From Whitmania pigra (lineage: Eukaryota; Annelida; Clitellata; Hirudinida; Haemopidae): 64,000 nt of DNA. The notes beneath the pieces are model-generated. The model ran no database searches and was not told where the DNA came from. It worked only from the letters and a program-made list of their open reading frames with translations. This document shows positions 22,607 to 36,530 of this stretch, in pieces (within the stretch, counting starts at the first letter, position 1; each line of letters begins with the position of its first letter). The translations under genes and the position numbers were made by a program. The stretch is from positions 150,001-214,000 of the forward strand of contig JAJTWR010000040.1 in the NCBI GenBank assembly GCA_021613335.1, written 5' to 3'.

Positions 22607-22610
22607 GATG

Positions 22611-22709
<99 letters not shown>

Positions 22710-22724
22710 TATTATTATTATTAA
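22607..22724. repeat. (ATT)n microsatellite
   Basis: A pure ATT tract with two 1-bp phase shifts that put Tyr, Ile and Leu runs in different frames. Confidence 0.97.
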
Positions 22725-25700
22725 AGTTTTCTTTTAAAACAATTAATTTTACAATTTTGCTCTTCGCATTTTTTTATCATCAAAAATATAAAATTTGTAT
22801 TAACAATTTTTTTTTAATTTTCAAACTCCAAGAACTTTTAAAATTATATTTTTGATTCGGAAAGAATGTGAGGAGTAAAATTGTAAAATTACTTTTACAA
22901 ATATTATATTTTAATGAAAAGACTCTGTTTAAAAAAATTTTCTCGTTGGATTGCATTCCAAATTTTTATTTCGTCCGTCCATCCATCCATCAATCCATCC
23001 ATCCAACGTTCCGTGAGCAAAGCATCATCATGAAAACTGTATATTAGGGTCGTCAAACAAAATTTTGTATAAATTGTTGCTCCTGGACAATATTAGTCAA
23101 ATAGAAACAAATGTTTTTTTGAAATTGTTTTTTGTCTTCTATTGCCGCCGGAAGAGGGAAGAAATACCACATATTTGCTATTGTGTCTGATTTTTCTTCT
23201 GTGTTTGATTGTTTATATTTAAATTTAATTCTATGTTTCTGTTTGCAGATTGAATATTCAACTACGTATACAACTAAAATAAAGTTCTATTAAAGAAAAA
23301 TTAGTAATTTTAAAAACTCTATGCAAACTATTGTCGTTACTCGAGCACAACTGACTTGTCCCGTTTACGACATTCGATGTGAACTAACTTCCCGCCAATT
23401 ACCAAATGTTATGGAAGAAATGAAAAAATTTCCTTGGTTAAATACAACTTCCAAGAAATACTAAGTCAAATAAAATGGTGCTCAAGTTTATACAAGTGTT
23501 ACAGACATTCGGTTTAAATCTGGAATTCCGACTGTGGCGAAGAGAAGAGTGCAACAAAAAGTAGAAAAATTTTAAAATGATTCGGAAAAAAGAAGGCAAT
23601 GACTGAAGTCATATATATTACTTTATAGTTATTAATAACAAAAATAATCACTGAATTAAGAAGCTATAGCCTTTTCCTTACATATTTCAATTTCGAATAA
23701 TGACTGATTTTCGATGCCAAGGCGGCAAGTGAAGGCGAAATTATTTTTAACGAATTTCTTTTTTATAATGTTATTCAGAGCAACATTATTTTGCTATTCA
23801 AATTCAATCTAACAAAAAAATTGCTCTGACGACCTACCCTATTGTATATGTTTTATTAACGTCCGTTGCATAGCTAGATGATTAAGACGGTGCTCCCGCA
23901 GCGGGGTTCGAATCCGCGCTGCCATCGTGAGAGGCGCAGCCTTGACCATTAGGCCATGCGGGTGCACAACATCAAGCAACTCCAGAAAACTCTGAATGAA
24001 TAAATTCCATTTAAGTAAATTACTTTTTATTTACAACAATTGTCACATTTCAAAAAAAAAAAATCTGCTTTCCCGCCGGAGACCTGCGACATTTCCTTCA
24101 CGCTTGACCGAATTTAAGTGCGAGATGAGCTGAGCGATGGAATTTTGCTCGTAATAAGGAAATATTTTAGAGGCGCTCAGTCGGGCGTGAAGATCGCCCT
24201 AATTTCTATTGGCCAGCACATCGTCATGGTCATGCGAGCGGCTGACAGCGTCGTCATCGTCGTCGTCAGAATTATCCTCATCATCGTCGTCATCATTATA
24301 GTCATCATCATCGTCATCGCAAGCATCATCGTTGTCATTACGTCATCATTATAATTGTTGTGTCCGCGCGTAAACTTGGCAGACTATTTAAGTTTCTGAA
24401 TTTTGGCCTGTTTTAGTTTTCTGTGATTGTTGTTTCGAGTTGAATTTCAAGTGCGCTTCATTTTCCGTTATATTAAATGTTATTCTTCATTGTTTGGTTG
24501 CGAGTTGTCTGCTTTCCAATTCAACTTACAAATACAACAATAATCATCGTCATTATCATCCAGACCAAGTACTCAAGTCTCAAGTACAATTACGAGTACA
24601 AGTACAAGTAGAAGTAAAAGTACAAGTATCGATGACTATGAACAAATACTTCACAGTATATTCTTAAGGAAATTTGAATTTGTTTATTTTTGAACAAAAT
24701 TTTGAACCAAGAAACCAAAAAAACAAAAAATTCACTAATTCAAGGTGTATCCAAAGTAGGAATCGACCGGAGACCCCGGCCCTGGCAAATTTTAGCGGGG
24801 GTTAAGCCGTAGAATGTCGTAAATCGTGTATAAAAATTTTAGACACTTTTTTAAAAGGCGAACCTCTATTCCATATCTGAATCCAAGTTATCATAAAATC
24901 TGTCATTTATTGTATATAAATCGTCAGATATTAGTTACAAAAGCTCTTGAGAGATGCTTGGATTTGAACTCCTAGTGGTTTTAATGAATCGCCTACCGAC
25001 GCCTGCTATTAATAATTTATTATAAGTCATAATAATTCATCATGATAAACAAAATTGTCCGATACTTGGGTCACCTTTGTGGAATAATCTCGCTGTTCTT
25101 TAAATACTTATATTTAAGAAATGGCAATGTTTCCACATTCTTTGGCAAATGTTTCGTCGTGAATGATATTTAGAACTTCTTTCTCTATCACTTGGGCTGG
25201 CTAGAGTGGGCCATCCATCCATCTCTCCGTCCATCCACCCATCCATCTACTCCAGGTTTACCATGCCATGCAATCTTTGTGACACACCTTCTAGAAGGAA
25301 AGGGTCATCCGAGACACCTATCTCTGCCTTCTCAGATACATTTCATTTCAGCTTTTCCAAGGGGCAAACTCTCGTACGATTGTAAGAGGTGACCTTTTTC
25401 CTTTTATATTAAAGTCAAGCTACTCAAAAAGACTGAATTTTTGTTTGAGACTTTGACTAAGGTTGATAACCAAAGATAGTTAGTGAAGGATAAGTAAACA
25501 CATGTTTTATATGAGCAAATGAATCATGAAATGATGGAATTAGAGCCAAATAACTGCACTCATCACAAAATTTGCATGCTAGCGTTGTAAATAGTTTTAA
25601 GTTGAAGAAAAGCAAAAAATTACACTTTTAGAAAGTTTTTTATCTATTCATGTATTTTGTACCCAGGCTCGGCTTCTGTCATTGCTAACTTCATCATCGT

Positions 25701-25917
25701 CATCGTCGTTTTTTTAATTTTCACTCTCTTCTGGGCTGGTTCTGGCGATTAATACTGCATAATAAACTCTAATTCATAATCTAAATGCATTATAATGCTT
25801 ACATTTGTAAGCAATTTATTTTTCAAATATAATCGCACTCATTATCTAATATATTGTGACTATTACCTGGAGGAAGTGGGCCTTGATCATCCACTACGCT
25901 GTCTATCCAAATGAAGC
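22725..25917. other. AT-rich stretch without a recognised gene
   Basis: No domain-bearing coding sequence seen. It contains a tRNA-like sequence at 23,893-23,963, an imperfect CAT-rich patch at 24,249-24,350 and a short GTACAA-rich stretch at 24,570-24,630. Confidence 0.5.
23893..23963 (-). tRNA. tRNA-like sequence, possibly tRNA-Glu-derived
   Basis: Read on the minus strand, 71 nt can fold as a tRNA. ACCCGCA pairs with TGCGGGA over six of seven acceptor pairs. The D arm GCCT pairs with AGGC around TGG. The T arm has GCGG pairing with CCGC around TTCGAAC. The anticodon region contains CTCTCAC, as in tRNA-Glu(CTC), but the anticodon stem does not pair well. A and B boxes are good. It is either a mutated tRNA or the head of a tRNA-derived repeat. 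Function is doubtful. Confidence 0.45.
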
Positions 25918-25925
25918 CCTTAAAC

Positions 25926-27636
25926 CACGGGTTTTTCAGCCCGAGGGCCTCATTAACTGCCAAACAGTAGTTTTGGGGCCGACTATATACTCGAGGTCCA
26001 AATAAAAAAGAATCAAAACATAGATGTTGTTTATAATTATTTATTCAATATTATTTTAGTTAGTTATTATTTAATAACACATTGACACACTATACATGAA
26101 CACCTGCATTAGGGCACCCCGACAAAAAAGCAGTAAAATTGGTTCATGTCCACATGATGGGATGATAAGGTGATTCACTTTGTGTGGATCGAATATGTTG
26201 TATGTCAATCGATAACATAGATTAAATTCAATTCCAAATCAAACTCTTCATTGTACAAAACAAATCAAACGATCAAAGGAACCTTCGTGATTTAATGAGT
26301 GTCTGGTAAATTCTCTTTGTGCAGATTGCAAATGTTGCTTGTCAATCGATAATTTATATTAAATACCAACTTGAAAAGTCCATATAAACTGAGGAAGTAG
26401 CCGGAACCCTAATTATATTTTAGACGATAAATCTTCAAACCACTACCTTCGAATTAAATTTGGAATCAGTTATCGGTTAATGTATTCAACTCTCAATTTT
26501 TTTTTAAATACATTGTCGCCGGGCTGTTATAACGGGTCACCCTGCATTAAAAGGAATGGTGAAATTGTTTCTTGGATGCCAAATTAGCAGACATTTCTGG
26601 CTTTAGATTTGATTTCGACATCGACAGTGACCTGAGATTATCATAGGACAAGTCAAGCTCAAATTGTTCTTCTTGTAATTCATTCTTGAAAAGAATTATT
26701 GTAGTTTTAATGTATGTTGTTCCACAGATTGAAAGATACATTGATGCAAAAGTTTTGACATTATGAAAGTGTTCCTTGGGCAAAAAACTGGTAAAAATCC
26801 ACCAGTCCTTCTTTGAACTTGTCATGAAGGAGCTCATTTTCTTGCAACTCAATAATCTCCAGCAGTTCATCTGGGCAACTTGCCACATTTGCTTGAAATG
26901 GGTTTTGAAACAGTCTCACTTCTTCTGCCTTTTATTTTCCGGGAAGTCACCTATTTCCTATTTTAATGTAAATACTCTGCTCAGAATTTTCTCACAACTT
27001 AGTCATCTTACTGCTGTGTAATTTGCTAAATCTTGTGATTCTGTTTCCTGTATATCCCAACATATCTCTGAAATGTCTATGGTTGAGCCCATGAGACCTT
27101 ATTAAATTCACCATCTTCACCACAGGATTCAGTAAACTGTTAATGTCCACATATTTAGCCCACAAAGCTTGCTGGTGAATAATCATCATCGTTGTCACAC
27201 TGGTAAGTAATTACGTGATGGAAATGATCACTAAAAATAAATGCCAACATGTTTCGCAATTAGACGCTAACTGATACCAACACCTCATCGCAGCAGTCAC
27301 TCTGTGATCAAAATAATCAAGTCTTGAACAAGTAGCAAACCATTTAAAAACCCCTCCATTAGATGGCGCTATATCATCTCATCGACTGTGAAGAACAGAA
27401 GTAGAAAAATTAAGCAGCGAATAAGGCTTTCCAATGTAGTGATCGGATGGAAAACATAGCGTACTACTGCGCACCTCTATTTTAATTCGGTAAAAACGTA
27501 ACGTCCGCGTAAGCTGCGGCTGATATTGACATGATACACGTAAATTTCAATAATTTTTTCCGTAAGTACAAAGGTCTCCACGGGCCGGGTGAATGGGCCT
27601 CGATGGGGCCCTCGAGCCTTAGTTTGGAGACCCCTG
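25926..27636 (-). mobile_element. hAT DNA transposon, degraded, with intact 8-bp target duplication
   Basis: The 1711-bp element is bracketed by CCTTAAAC at 25,918-25,925 and 27,637-27,644, an exact 8-bp duplication of the size hAT elements make. The right end, read inward, begins CAGGGGTCTCCAAACT, typical of Charlie-like hAT termini. The left end begins CACGGG and soon reads TTTTTCAGCCCGAGGGCC, a common subterminal hAT motif. Coding remnants inside lie on the minus strand. An internal ~120-bp duplication at about 26,170-26,370 shares TGTCAATCGATAA. I infer an old single insertion. Confidence 0.87.
26547..27195 (-). pseudogene. hAT transposase remnant (GTF2IRD2/ZBED-like)
   Basis: Two frame-broken pieces are recognisable. 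Near 27,060-27,180 the minus strand encodes IHQQALWAKYVDIN and NLIRSHGLNHRHFRDML, matching the mid-region of GTF2IRD2/ZBED5-type hAT transposases. At 26,547-26,800 it encodes HNVKTFASMYLSICGTTY and LKPEMSANLASKKQFHHSF, matching the C-terminal dimerisation domain. The stretch between them is shortened and the N-terminal BED finger and catalytic core are missing. It cannot make an active transposase. Confidence 0.8.
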
Positions 27637-27644
27637 CCTTAAAC

Positions 27645-29054
27645 CATTACCAAGCAGCCAGCCATGACTGCGCAAGATTCACTTTTTATCCTTTTTAGCG
27701 GTTTCCATCCAAATCGCTCAATCTTTCCAAGCAGGAATAATCTTGCTCATCTCATTCATTGGCACATGGGCGATGACGGATGAGGATACAGGCGCGGTCC
27801 CGTTAGCCGTGCCCCACGCGGAACGTGCTACTGGGGGGCATTCATTTTTCTAATCACGACGTTGATGGGCACTTTCGGTTTGTAATAATTATGAGCATCG
27901 GTCTCGGGATGAGCAGATACTGGAGATCGAAAGAATTAGACTTCCTCATTAATGGAGCTGTGAATGAAGGATGAATTGATTGCATCAGATGGAGGAGAGT
28001 GTTGATTTCAGAATGTTCTGATAATTATTTTACTAATTAAATAAATAAAGCAAATAATTAATTAATTAACAATGAAATGTCGAAGTTCACATCATGCATG
28101 AGTAGTATTAGTGCATCAATTACGGCTGATCATTTTGGTTGTATTTTTCACATTTAAGAAATAAATTCAGATATCAAATGACGCTGTTCTGGAAAAAAAT
28201 GACTTGGGGTGGAGTTTTAAAACCTGGAGACCATCTTCCATCTTTCTACATTAATTATTCACCTGTTTTTCACCTGGAAAAATGAATTTTAGCATTGAAA
28301 TAGAAAGATTTCAAGCTGGCAAAAGTTTCGCTTTGTTGAGGAAAAGAAACACAAAGGTACTTCTTTTTGGAAATTTATTTGTAGATGTTTATTTGTGATC
28401 TTTATAGTTGGTATTTATTTATTTACATTTTCTTAGAAATAAAATAGTTGGGTGGAAGTAAGGGTGGTTTTAATGGGTTTGACTTGCGGAGGAGCATTTT
28501 GAATTAAGATCTGCCAACAATTTATTCGAGCAGCGAAAAATACTCGAGAGTTTGTTCTGAGATTTTTTGATGAATGATTTTCCATGTGAGTGATTTTGTT
28601 TGTTTGTCTGAAATCGTATGATGGATTGTTGTCATTGACAACCAATAATGTAAATGATGATGATGATGATGATGCTATGGTAATATTGTTGATGTGGATA
28701 GTGATTGTGATAGCGACCAAGATGATGACGTTGATGGCGATGTTACTGACCATGATGAGGATGATGATGACAACGATGACGGTGACGATGGCGAAATAAA
28801 TTAAATTAAAAAAAAATTTGACCACCTTTTTGAAATAAATGGCCCTAAAGATTGTGACGGTTTGGATTTTTGCTGAATTTAAAAGGTTACAAAACAAAAA
28901 CTACCGAACGCATTTGGATGAAACTTTACAGATATTTAGACCATGATAATATAAACAAATTGACAAAATATTATTAATTAAACATGTTTAACTTTCAAAA
29001 TATTTGTAACTTCGTAATTGTAATAGTAACTTCATTTACATAGAGGCAGAGGCG
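27645..29054. other. Mostly unannotated stretch with a GC-richer island
   Basis: The island at 27,690-27,900 is clearly richer in G and C than its surroundings. A frame from about 27,747 to 27,856 is open and follows a plausible acceptor (CTTTCCAAGCAG), but no protein family is recognised. A GAT-rich imperfect repeat lies at 28,655-28,795. I see no other structure. Confidence 0.4.
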
Positions 29055-29196
29055 CTTCTTGTAACTATTTATGTAGCGCTTCTTCCTAAGGGCGCTGGCG
29101 GCATTGCAGGATGGTTTGCGAACACGACACATCACGACTGTTGCCATTATCGCCGTATGCAGGCACATATAGCCATTCGGCTAACCTGCACGCCTA
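29055..29196 (-). repeat. tRNA-derived SINE-like copy
   Basis: On the minus strand it has an A-box-like TTAGCCGAATGGC, a shared middle containing GGCAACAGTCG, a B-box-like GTTCGCAAACC and a 3' tail with AGCGCTACATAAAT. The same arrangement is found at 36,396, 37,822 and 55,000, which defines a dispersed family. This copy is diverged and lacks a clear poly-A tail. Confidence 0.7.
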
Positions 29197-30404
29197 ATAA
29201 TTCAAAAAGTGGAATTTTTACAAAACTTTCTCATTTTCTGAGCTGCATTCCTCTTGAAAACCATGAATCACAAAATATTACTTTTTATATTATTTAATAA
29301 GTTAAAGTTAGGCAAACAAAGCCCTTAAATATCGCTGCTCTATCTCATTTACAACATTATTTATGACATATTATGACATTTTATAAAAAAAAAATCAAAA
29401 TTTGAAAAGTAGGGTGACCTTGTAAAATGGCAATATCTTTTAAAATATCGATCATATCTAACCCATATTTTCTATGTCCCCATTAAATAGATCATTGTTT
29501 GTTTTGTCTAAATATACATTTCTTTTTTAGATACTTTGGTGGGAGGTGCTGGCTGAGTTTATTTGATATGATCCAATTAGAATTAAAGAAATGTTTTTTT
29601 AATTTAATTTTTTAAAAATTATTTCAATAATTTACCACTTTCGCCGCCCACTGGTTCCAGTGTACACCCATCCTCGCCAAATTTTTCTAGATCCGTTCTA
29701 GGTGGCAACTTAAAAGGAAAGCAACAGACTCGTCACCGAAACTCGGAAACCTTGAAATTGTCTGAAAATGATGCACTGAGAGGGCCATAAAGACGAGGGA
29801 CTGAGGCAATAAGGAGATGTTCAGGTGCGGATTCCTCGTTTCGGACTGGAGGATGGAAGCAAGCTGCATAACGTAACGTTCGATTAAAACCGTAAAACCA
29901 AATTATACCGGCAATTAGACTGAACAAACATTTGAGCGAAAATTGGATTTTTGGAAAGTTTTGGAACGACCGATGATTTTATTTAGGCGATGTGGTTGAC
30001 AGCGAGTGAATGTCAGCTCTTTTCTTGTTTATGTTATTATTAATTTAAATTTCATACAAATGAAAGACCTTTAAAGAGTGTCAATTATTATAATTTCAAC
30101 GATTATAATTACATTATAATTTCAATGATCACAATTACATTTGCAGCACAATGCTCCACATGTCGACGAATTTATCTCGCGAACGCAAATAACAAACATT
30201 TACAAACTACTCTTTGAATCACGCGCAACCTAAAATCAACATTAACAACTTTATCAACTTTAACACGTCCAAAGGAGTTTAAAAGCACTTCGACAATAAT
30301 TTAAATTAATATAGCTTAATTACAGAATGATGATGATAATAATGTTCTTTGCAGTTTACAAAAAGATAGAATATATTAATTATAATAAAATACATTTTCC
30401 CATC
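29197..30404. other. AT-rich stretch without a recognised gene
   Basis: No coding sequence or known repeat is recognised. A partial near-direct repeat of ATTATAATTTCAA/TGAT lies at 30,085-30,140. Confidence 0.45.
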
Positions 30405-31015
<611 letters not shown>

Positions 31016-31126
31016 TCAACACAGCAGCCTGGCACACAGAGCCTCAGTTGGTTCACATCGCATTAGATCAATAATTAAGACGATATTGATTCTTCAGAAA
31101 CAACTTTGACCTCGTTATTGAACATA

Positions 31127-31555
<429 letters not shown>

Positions 31556-31831
31556 ATTACAATAATATCCTCACAGGATAAATCGGTTAGATTTGTGCTG
31601 AGACGCAGATCGACATGGTGGGAAAAACCCCACCCACTTCATAAAAGAGGTGACGTTGGATGGAATACCCCAGCCGAGGAGAAGACCGACAAGGGACTGC
31701 AGTGGTTGCTTGGATCCGCACTCTGCGAAGTTCCCGCCAGGGAATCATAAATGCTCGTTCGATGTCGCTACTCGACCAATAAAAGCCATCCCAATTCAGC
31801 TCACTGAGTGCTCGGATGAGATTGAGTGGAT
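31556..31831. other. Short unique island between two microsatellites
   Basis: About 270 bp of GC-richer unique sequence between (AAT)n and (GAAT)n tracts. A 63-codon frame at 31,650-31,841 is open but resembles nothing known and runs into the repeat. Confidence 0.45.
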
Positions 31832-32316
31832 GGGTGAATGAATGAATGAATGAATGAATGAATGAATGAATGAATGAAGAATGAATGAATGAATGAATGA
31901 ATGAATGAATGATGATGAATGAATGATGATGAATGAATGAATGAATGAATGAATGAATGATGAATGAATGATGAATGAATGAATGAAGAATGAATGAATG
32001 AATGAATGAATGAATGAATGAATGAATGAATGAATGAATGAATGAATGAATGAATGAATGAATGAATGAATGAATGAATGAATGAATGAATGAATGAATG
32101 AATGAATGAATGAATGAATGAATGAATGAAGAATGAATGAATGAATGAATGAATGAATGAATGAATGAATGAATGAATGCCTGAATGAATGATGAATGAA
32201 TGAATGAATGAATGAATGAATGAATGAATGAATGAATGAATGAATGCTGAATGAATGAATGAATGAATGCCTGAATGAATGAATGAATGAATGAATGAAT
32301 GAATGAATGAATGAAT
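31832..32316. repeat. (GAAT)n microsatellite, ~485 bp
   Basis: Long GAAT tract with scattered phase slips (GAAG, GATG) and three GCCT or GCTG interruptions near 32,180-32,270. Minus-strand open frames reading HSFI repeats are artefacts of the 4-bp period. Confidence 0.98.
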
Positions 32317-33989
32317 AATTCGTTGGATGAGTGAGGGAGTGAACAATAATATTAAAATTGTAAAATAAATGAATTAAAGTCAACAAATTACATTTACAGC
32401 ATAATATCAGCAAGTTAAAATTATTTAAACGAATTAAATCACCTGAAGATTTTTTAATCGCAGAAAAACAATTAATTACAAATGAAAACCAATTCGACGA
32501 ATTTCTATTTAAATAAAAGTAAGTTATAAGTAATTTATTATTGTAATAGTAATATAATAGAATATAATGTTATATAATAATTATCATAATCATAAAAGCA
32601 ATAACATCATCATCATCACACAAAAATAATTTTCTAGAAAATCCTAACAATTTGTTGTAATTTCTGCGCAGTGAGGACAATTGGAAGTTAATGTTTCCAT
32701 TAACGTCTGGACAAATGCCAAATTTTATGAAACTCCCGATAAATTGAGCGAGTCTGAACTGAGTCGGTAATGCCAAATGCCGTAAATTCTTGGCAATTGT
32801 CAAACTTTCCTGAACCTCATTTTGATAAAATCTGCTAATGTATTTTTTTTACGACAATTTCAAAATATTCCAAGTTTTATTTTAAAGATTATTCATGTAA
32901 CGTGCATGGATGAACATTACATAATTCCTTAATACGTAATTTACGTAATTACGTAATTATATATTTATTAATCATCATGCAATTGCTAAAAATATTTGCT
33001 CAATAATGTATTTGTTTTAGGATGTGTTTGGAAAACAGCGAATATTTTTAATTAATGTCAATTAAAAATGCATTCTACACCTTTTCAATCAAAGAAAAAA
33101 ATCAAAATAGCTAACCTGAAGTTGAATCAATCGACTGGTAATCTTATCAAATTCATCAATTAATAAATTATTCAAAACTAATGAAGACATTTTTATTGAT
33201 TTATTCCAAAATTTCGAGAAATTGCTAACTATTGCTATTAAAATTCATAACGATAAATATTATTTGTCTCTAAATTTTAAATATTTATTTCCATATCTTA
33301 AAATATTCATTTCGATATGTCTGAGAATTGCTTCTAGTTTCACATTAATATTTACATTTTTGCTGTTACATTCTAAAAAATATTCCCACAGATACAAATT
33401 TAATACGAAAACTTTAAAACAGTTTCGAACAGTATTCATTTTTTTCATGTCATCTTTGAATTAAAAACAGTAAGAACAAAGAATCTAAACTAAGGACAGA
33501 AGCTTTTGAGATACGGCGCTAAATCAACAAATTGAAGATCAAAAAACATCGTCTGTGAGGGCAAAATTTCATTTGCCCCTGAATCCGTGATTAGATTTAT
33601 TGCTTAGATACTCTTTCTTTTCTTATCTAGATTTGCAAGCATTGTCACGAATGTAGCACACGACTATAACACGCGAGGTAAAAGTGTATAAATCCGACGA
33701 CAGTCTTTCTTACCAGTGGAAAACATTCAGACATAATAGCGATGACATTTTAATTAACATTAAATTATTTATTATTAAGATAACATTCTAAGATTATTTT
33801 TATGAATTACTTATTTATTTTTCATCGTCTATTTGTAAATATTAATTGTTAATACCCACTATTTACTTTTTAAAACCAAAACAAAAAATACAAAGGCATA
33901 AAAAAGACAACATCCATGCAGCCATCGACGTCGTATCGACATGTCAAGAGAGGCAATTGCATGAAGAAATGGAAACAATAAAAATAAGA

Positions 33990-33991
33990 TG

Positions 33992-34073
<82 letters not shown>
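33990..34073. repeat. (AAT)n microsatellite
   Basis: Pure AAT tract with one phase slip near 34,039. Confidence 0.96.
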
Positions 34074-34075
<2 letters not shown>

Positions 34076-34825
34076 CAACATATTTATTGAGGCGTCAAGG
34101 CATTGTGCAGCGTAATTATCATTATTTGCTGTGTAATCGCTAGTATCTTGCCACCATCGCCATCACCAATAATTATAATAGTGACTATAATTAATGTAAT
34201 ATAATAACTATAATTACTGTAATATAATTATAACAATATCAGGCATGATATTACATTCTGAGAACTGCGAGTCAACAAAATGGCAAAATACAACTTCCGA
34301 CATTAAAAACATCTCCATGTTATTATAATTGGCATTATTATGGATATCATAAAATTTAATTACAAATTTTTATGAACGGCCGGGAATAATAAATTTATTT
34401 TTAATAGGTCTTCTAATAAAATGACAGAAGAAGCATAATTGGCCCACAATGTTTGCGTCAACTGTCTCACCACAGTCCGTTACTTTCTATGTCATGACAT
34501 TCATTGTCAGATGTTATTGCTACTCTGTCATCTCTGTTATGGAGTTTTAGAATTATTGAGTTGCTATTATTAGGTTGTTATTAAGTTTATTATTAAGTTA
34601 TTTGAAATGATGACAATAATATTACCGCATTGTACAATATTAAAATAGTTATTTGGTTGTTCAGGTCAACTATTGAACACAAAAATACATCGTCACATTG
34701 TTAACATCGTCAATCTAATACATTTTGTCATCAAAACTGACTGCGATTTCAAAAATCTCAGATCTAAAAAATGTTACTTTAATTTCCTACAACTCTATCT
34801 GCAGCCAAAAAAAGTAACCAGCACA

Positions 34826-34886
34826 CCAACACCAACACCAACAACAACAACGACGACAACAACAACAACAACAACAGCACAAACAA
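34826..34886. repeat. ACA/ACC-rich microsatellite
   Basis: Runs of ACACCA and ACAACA triplets produce a short poly-Thr frame on the + strand. The tract is imperfect. Confidence 0.9.
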
Positions 34887-35172
34887 CAACATTAACCCAA
34901 AAATACATAGACAATCATCCCTAGATCAGCATTCTTCCTTTTAATTGAACTCAGAGACTGACAAAAAGGTCATCCACGTCGGCAGAGGGCAGCACCGAAA
35001 AGCAGGGAAACAGCGTCGTTAGAATAATTGGATGTTCGCTTTTATAACAACGCCGACTTCATAACACGACATCGTTTTCGTCCTGCAAATGGTCTCCGGT
35101 TGCGTAAATGTTTTCACGGCAAACTGCTGATAATTATAGAATTATGGGGTAATTTGTTTTTGTTTTAACTCG

Positions 35173-35345
35173 ATTGATGATGGTGATGATGATGATGATG
35201 ACGACGACGACGATGACGATGATGATGACGACGACGAGGATGATGATGATGACGACGACGGCGACGACGACGATGACGATGACGACGACAATGACGATAA
35301 CGATGACGATGATGGTGTTGATGGTGATGATATTGATGGTGAAAG
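35173..35345. repeat. (GAT/GAC)n microsatellite
   Basis: Alternating GAT and GAC triplets with interspersed GGC and AAT. This mixed composition recurs at 53,713-54,030. Confidence 0.95.
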
Positions 35346-36395
35346 AATGATTGATGAAAGTCAAATTATTTAGAGTGATGACATCTTAATATTTCTCATC
35401 ACTGACATAGTCATCATCATCAACCCTTGATTAATGATTAATGAGCACACAAACATAACAGAAATAAAATAATTATAGAACATCCTTTCATGGGAAGTTA
35501 AGGTGTTTTCCATTTGTACGAGAAAGTAAAAATAAAACAAGAATTAATCGTAAGCGATTAAAAGCAAGTTATGCGAAACGTTCCGCACTTTTAAACCGTT
35601 AATCAGGAGATGCAAATTTGCACAGAAACCCTCAAACCGTAACCCTAGCCATAATCGGGGTTTAACCATAACCTTAACACTAACGCTAACCCTAAACTTA
35701 GCCTAAGGTAATCTATCCAAAAATCAGCTTTATCCAAGTCCTTGCCCACAAATATTATTACATTCTATTGCAAAATCCTTAAATGATAAAAAATGATGAT
35801 GATGATTATTACTAGTAATATTATTTACTTTATTATTACTGTTAATATTATTTACTTTAAAGCCTTCAAAAATCTTCGTCTTTCGTGGCATTCTCTTTCA
35901 AAGAGATTTATCCGGAAGAAGCATCAATCAGCAGAGAAGTATTGTTGGAAAAAACATTAAAATAAATTAAATAAATAAAAATTAATGAAAATAAAATAAA
36001 AAGTATAACAGAAAGAGCAAAATTGCTAGAAGACATACTTTTCAACTTCTTTGAAACTTTTATAAAATAATTATTATTACAATAAATATTGAAATTAAAT
36101 TTTGAATGTTAAGAGGCAAATTGCTGGAAGACATGTTTTTTTGTTTCCTTTGACACGGATGTTTCGAAAATAATTATATTTATCCCTAAGAGTTGTTTTG
36201 AATATTAAATAAATGAATAAATTAAATAAATTATGAATAATATTAATATTAATGTATTGTTTATTTTTAATCTTGTTAACAATCTTTTACAGTAATAATG
36301 CAGTGTAGTATGATTAGCTTATTTTGGATTATGAATAATTTTATTACTATTTTTCAACATAAACCATTTGCATCGTAGGGCATACTAGTACGAAT

Positions 36396-36530
36396 GGTTG
36401 CATGTTGGCAGAATGGATTACGTTCCTGCATACGGCGGTCATGGCAACAGTCGAAATGTGTCCTGTTCGAAACCCACCCTGCACTTCCACAAGCGTCCTT
36501 GGGAAGGAGCGCTACATAAATGTTTACAAA
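36396..36530 (+). repeat. tRNA-derived SINE-like copy
   Basis: A plus-strand copy of the family defined at 29,055. It has A-box-like TTGGCAGAATGGATTACG, the shared TGCATACGGCG and GGCAACAGTCG core, B-box-like GTTCGAAACCC and the 3' tail GGAGCGCTACATAAATG. This is the clearest Pol III promoter of the four copies. Confidence 0.75.

Larger units (their letters stand above)
32317..36395. other. AT-rich stretch with several microsatellites, no gene recognised
   Basis: I find no homologous coding sequence. It includes (AAT)n at 33,990-34,073, an AAC-rich tract at 34,826-34,886 and a GAT/GAC tract at 35,173-35,345. A patch at 35,636-35,700 is rich in degenerate CTAACC/TAACCCT motifs. Confidence 0.5.

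Noticed and set aside
31796..32413. Minus-strand frame with HSFI repeats, about 205 codons
   Set aside because: Produced by a (GAAT)n microsatellite.
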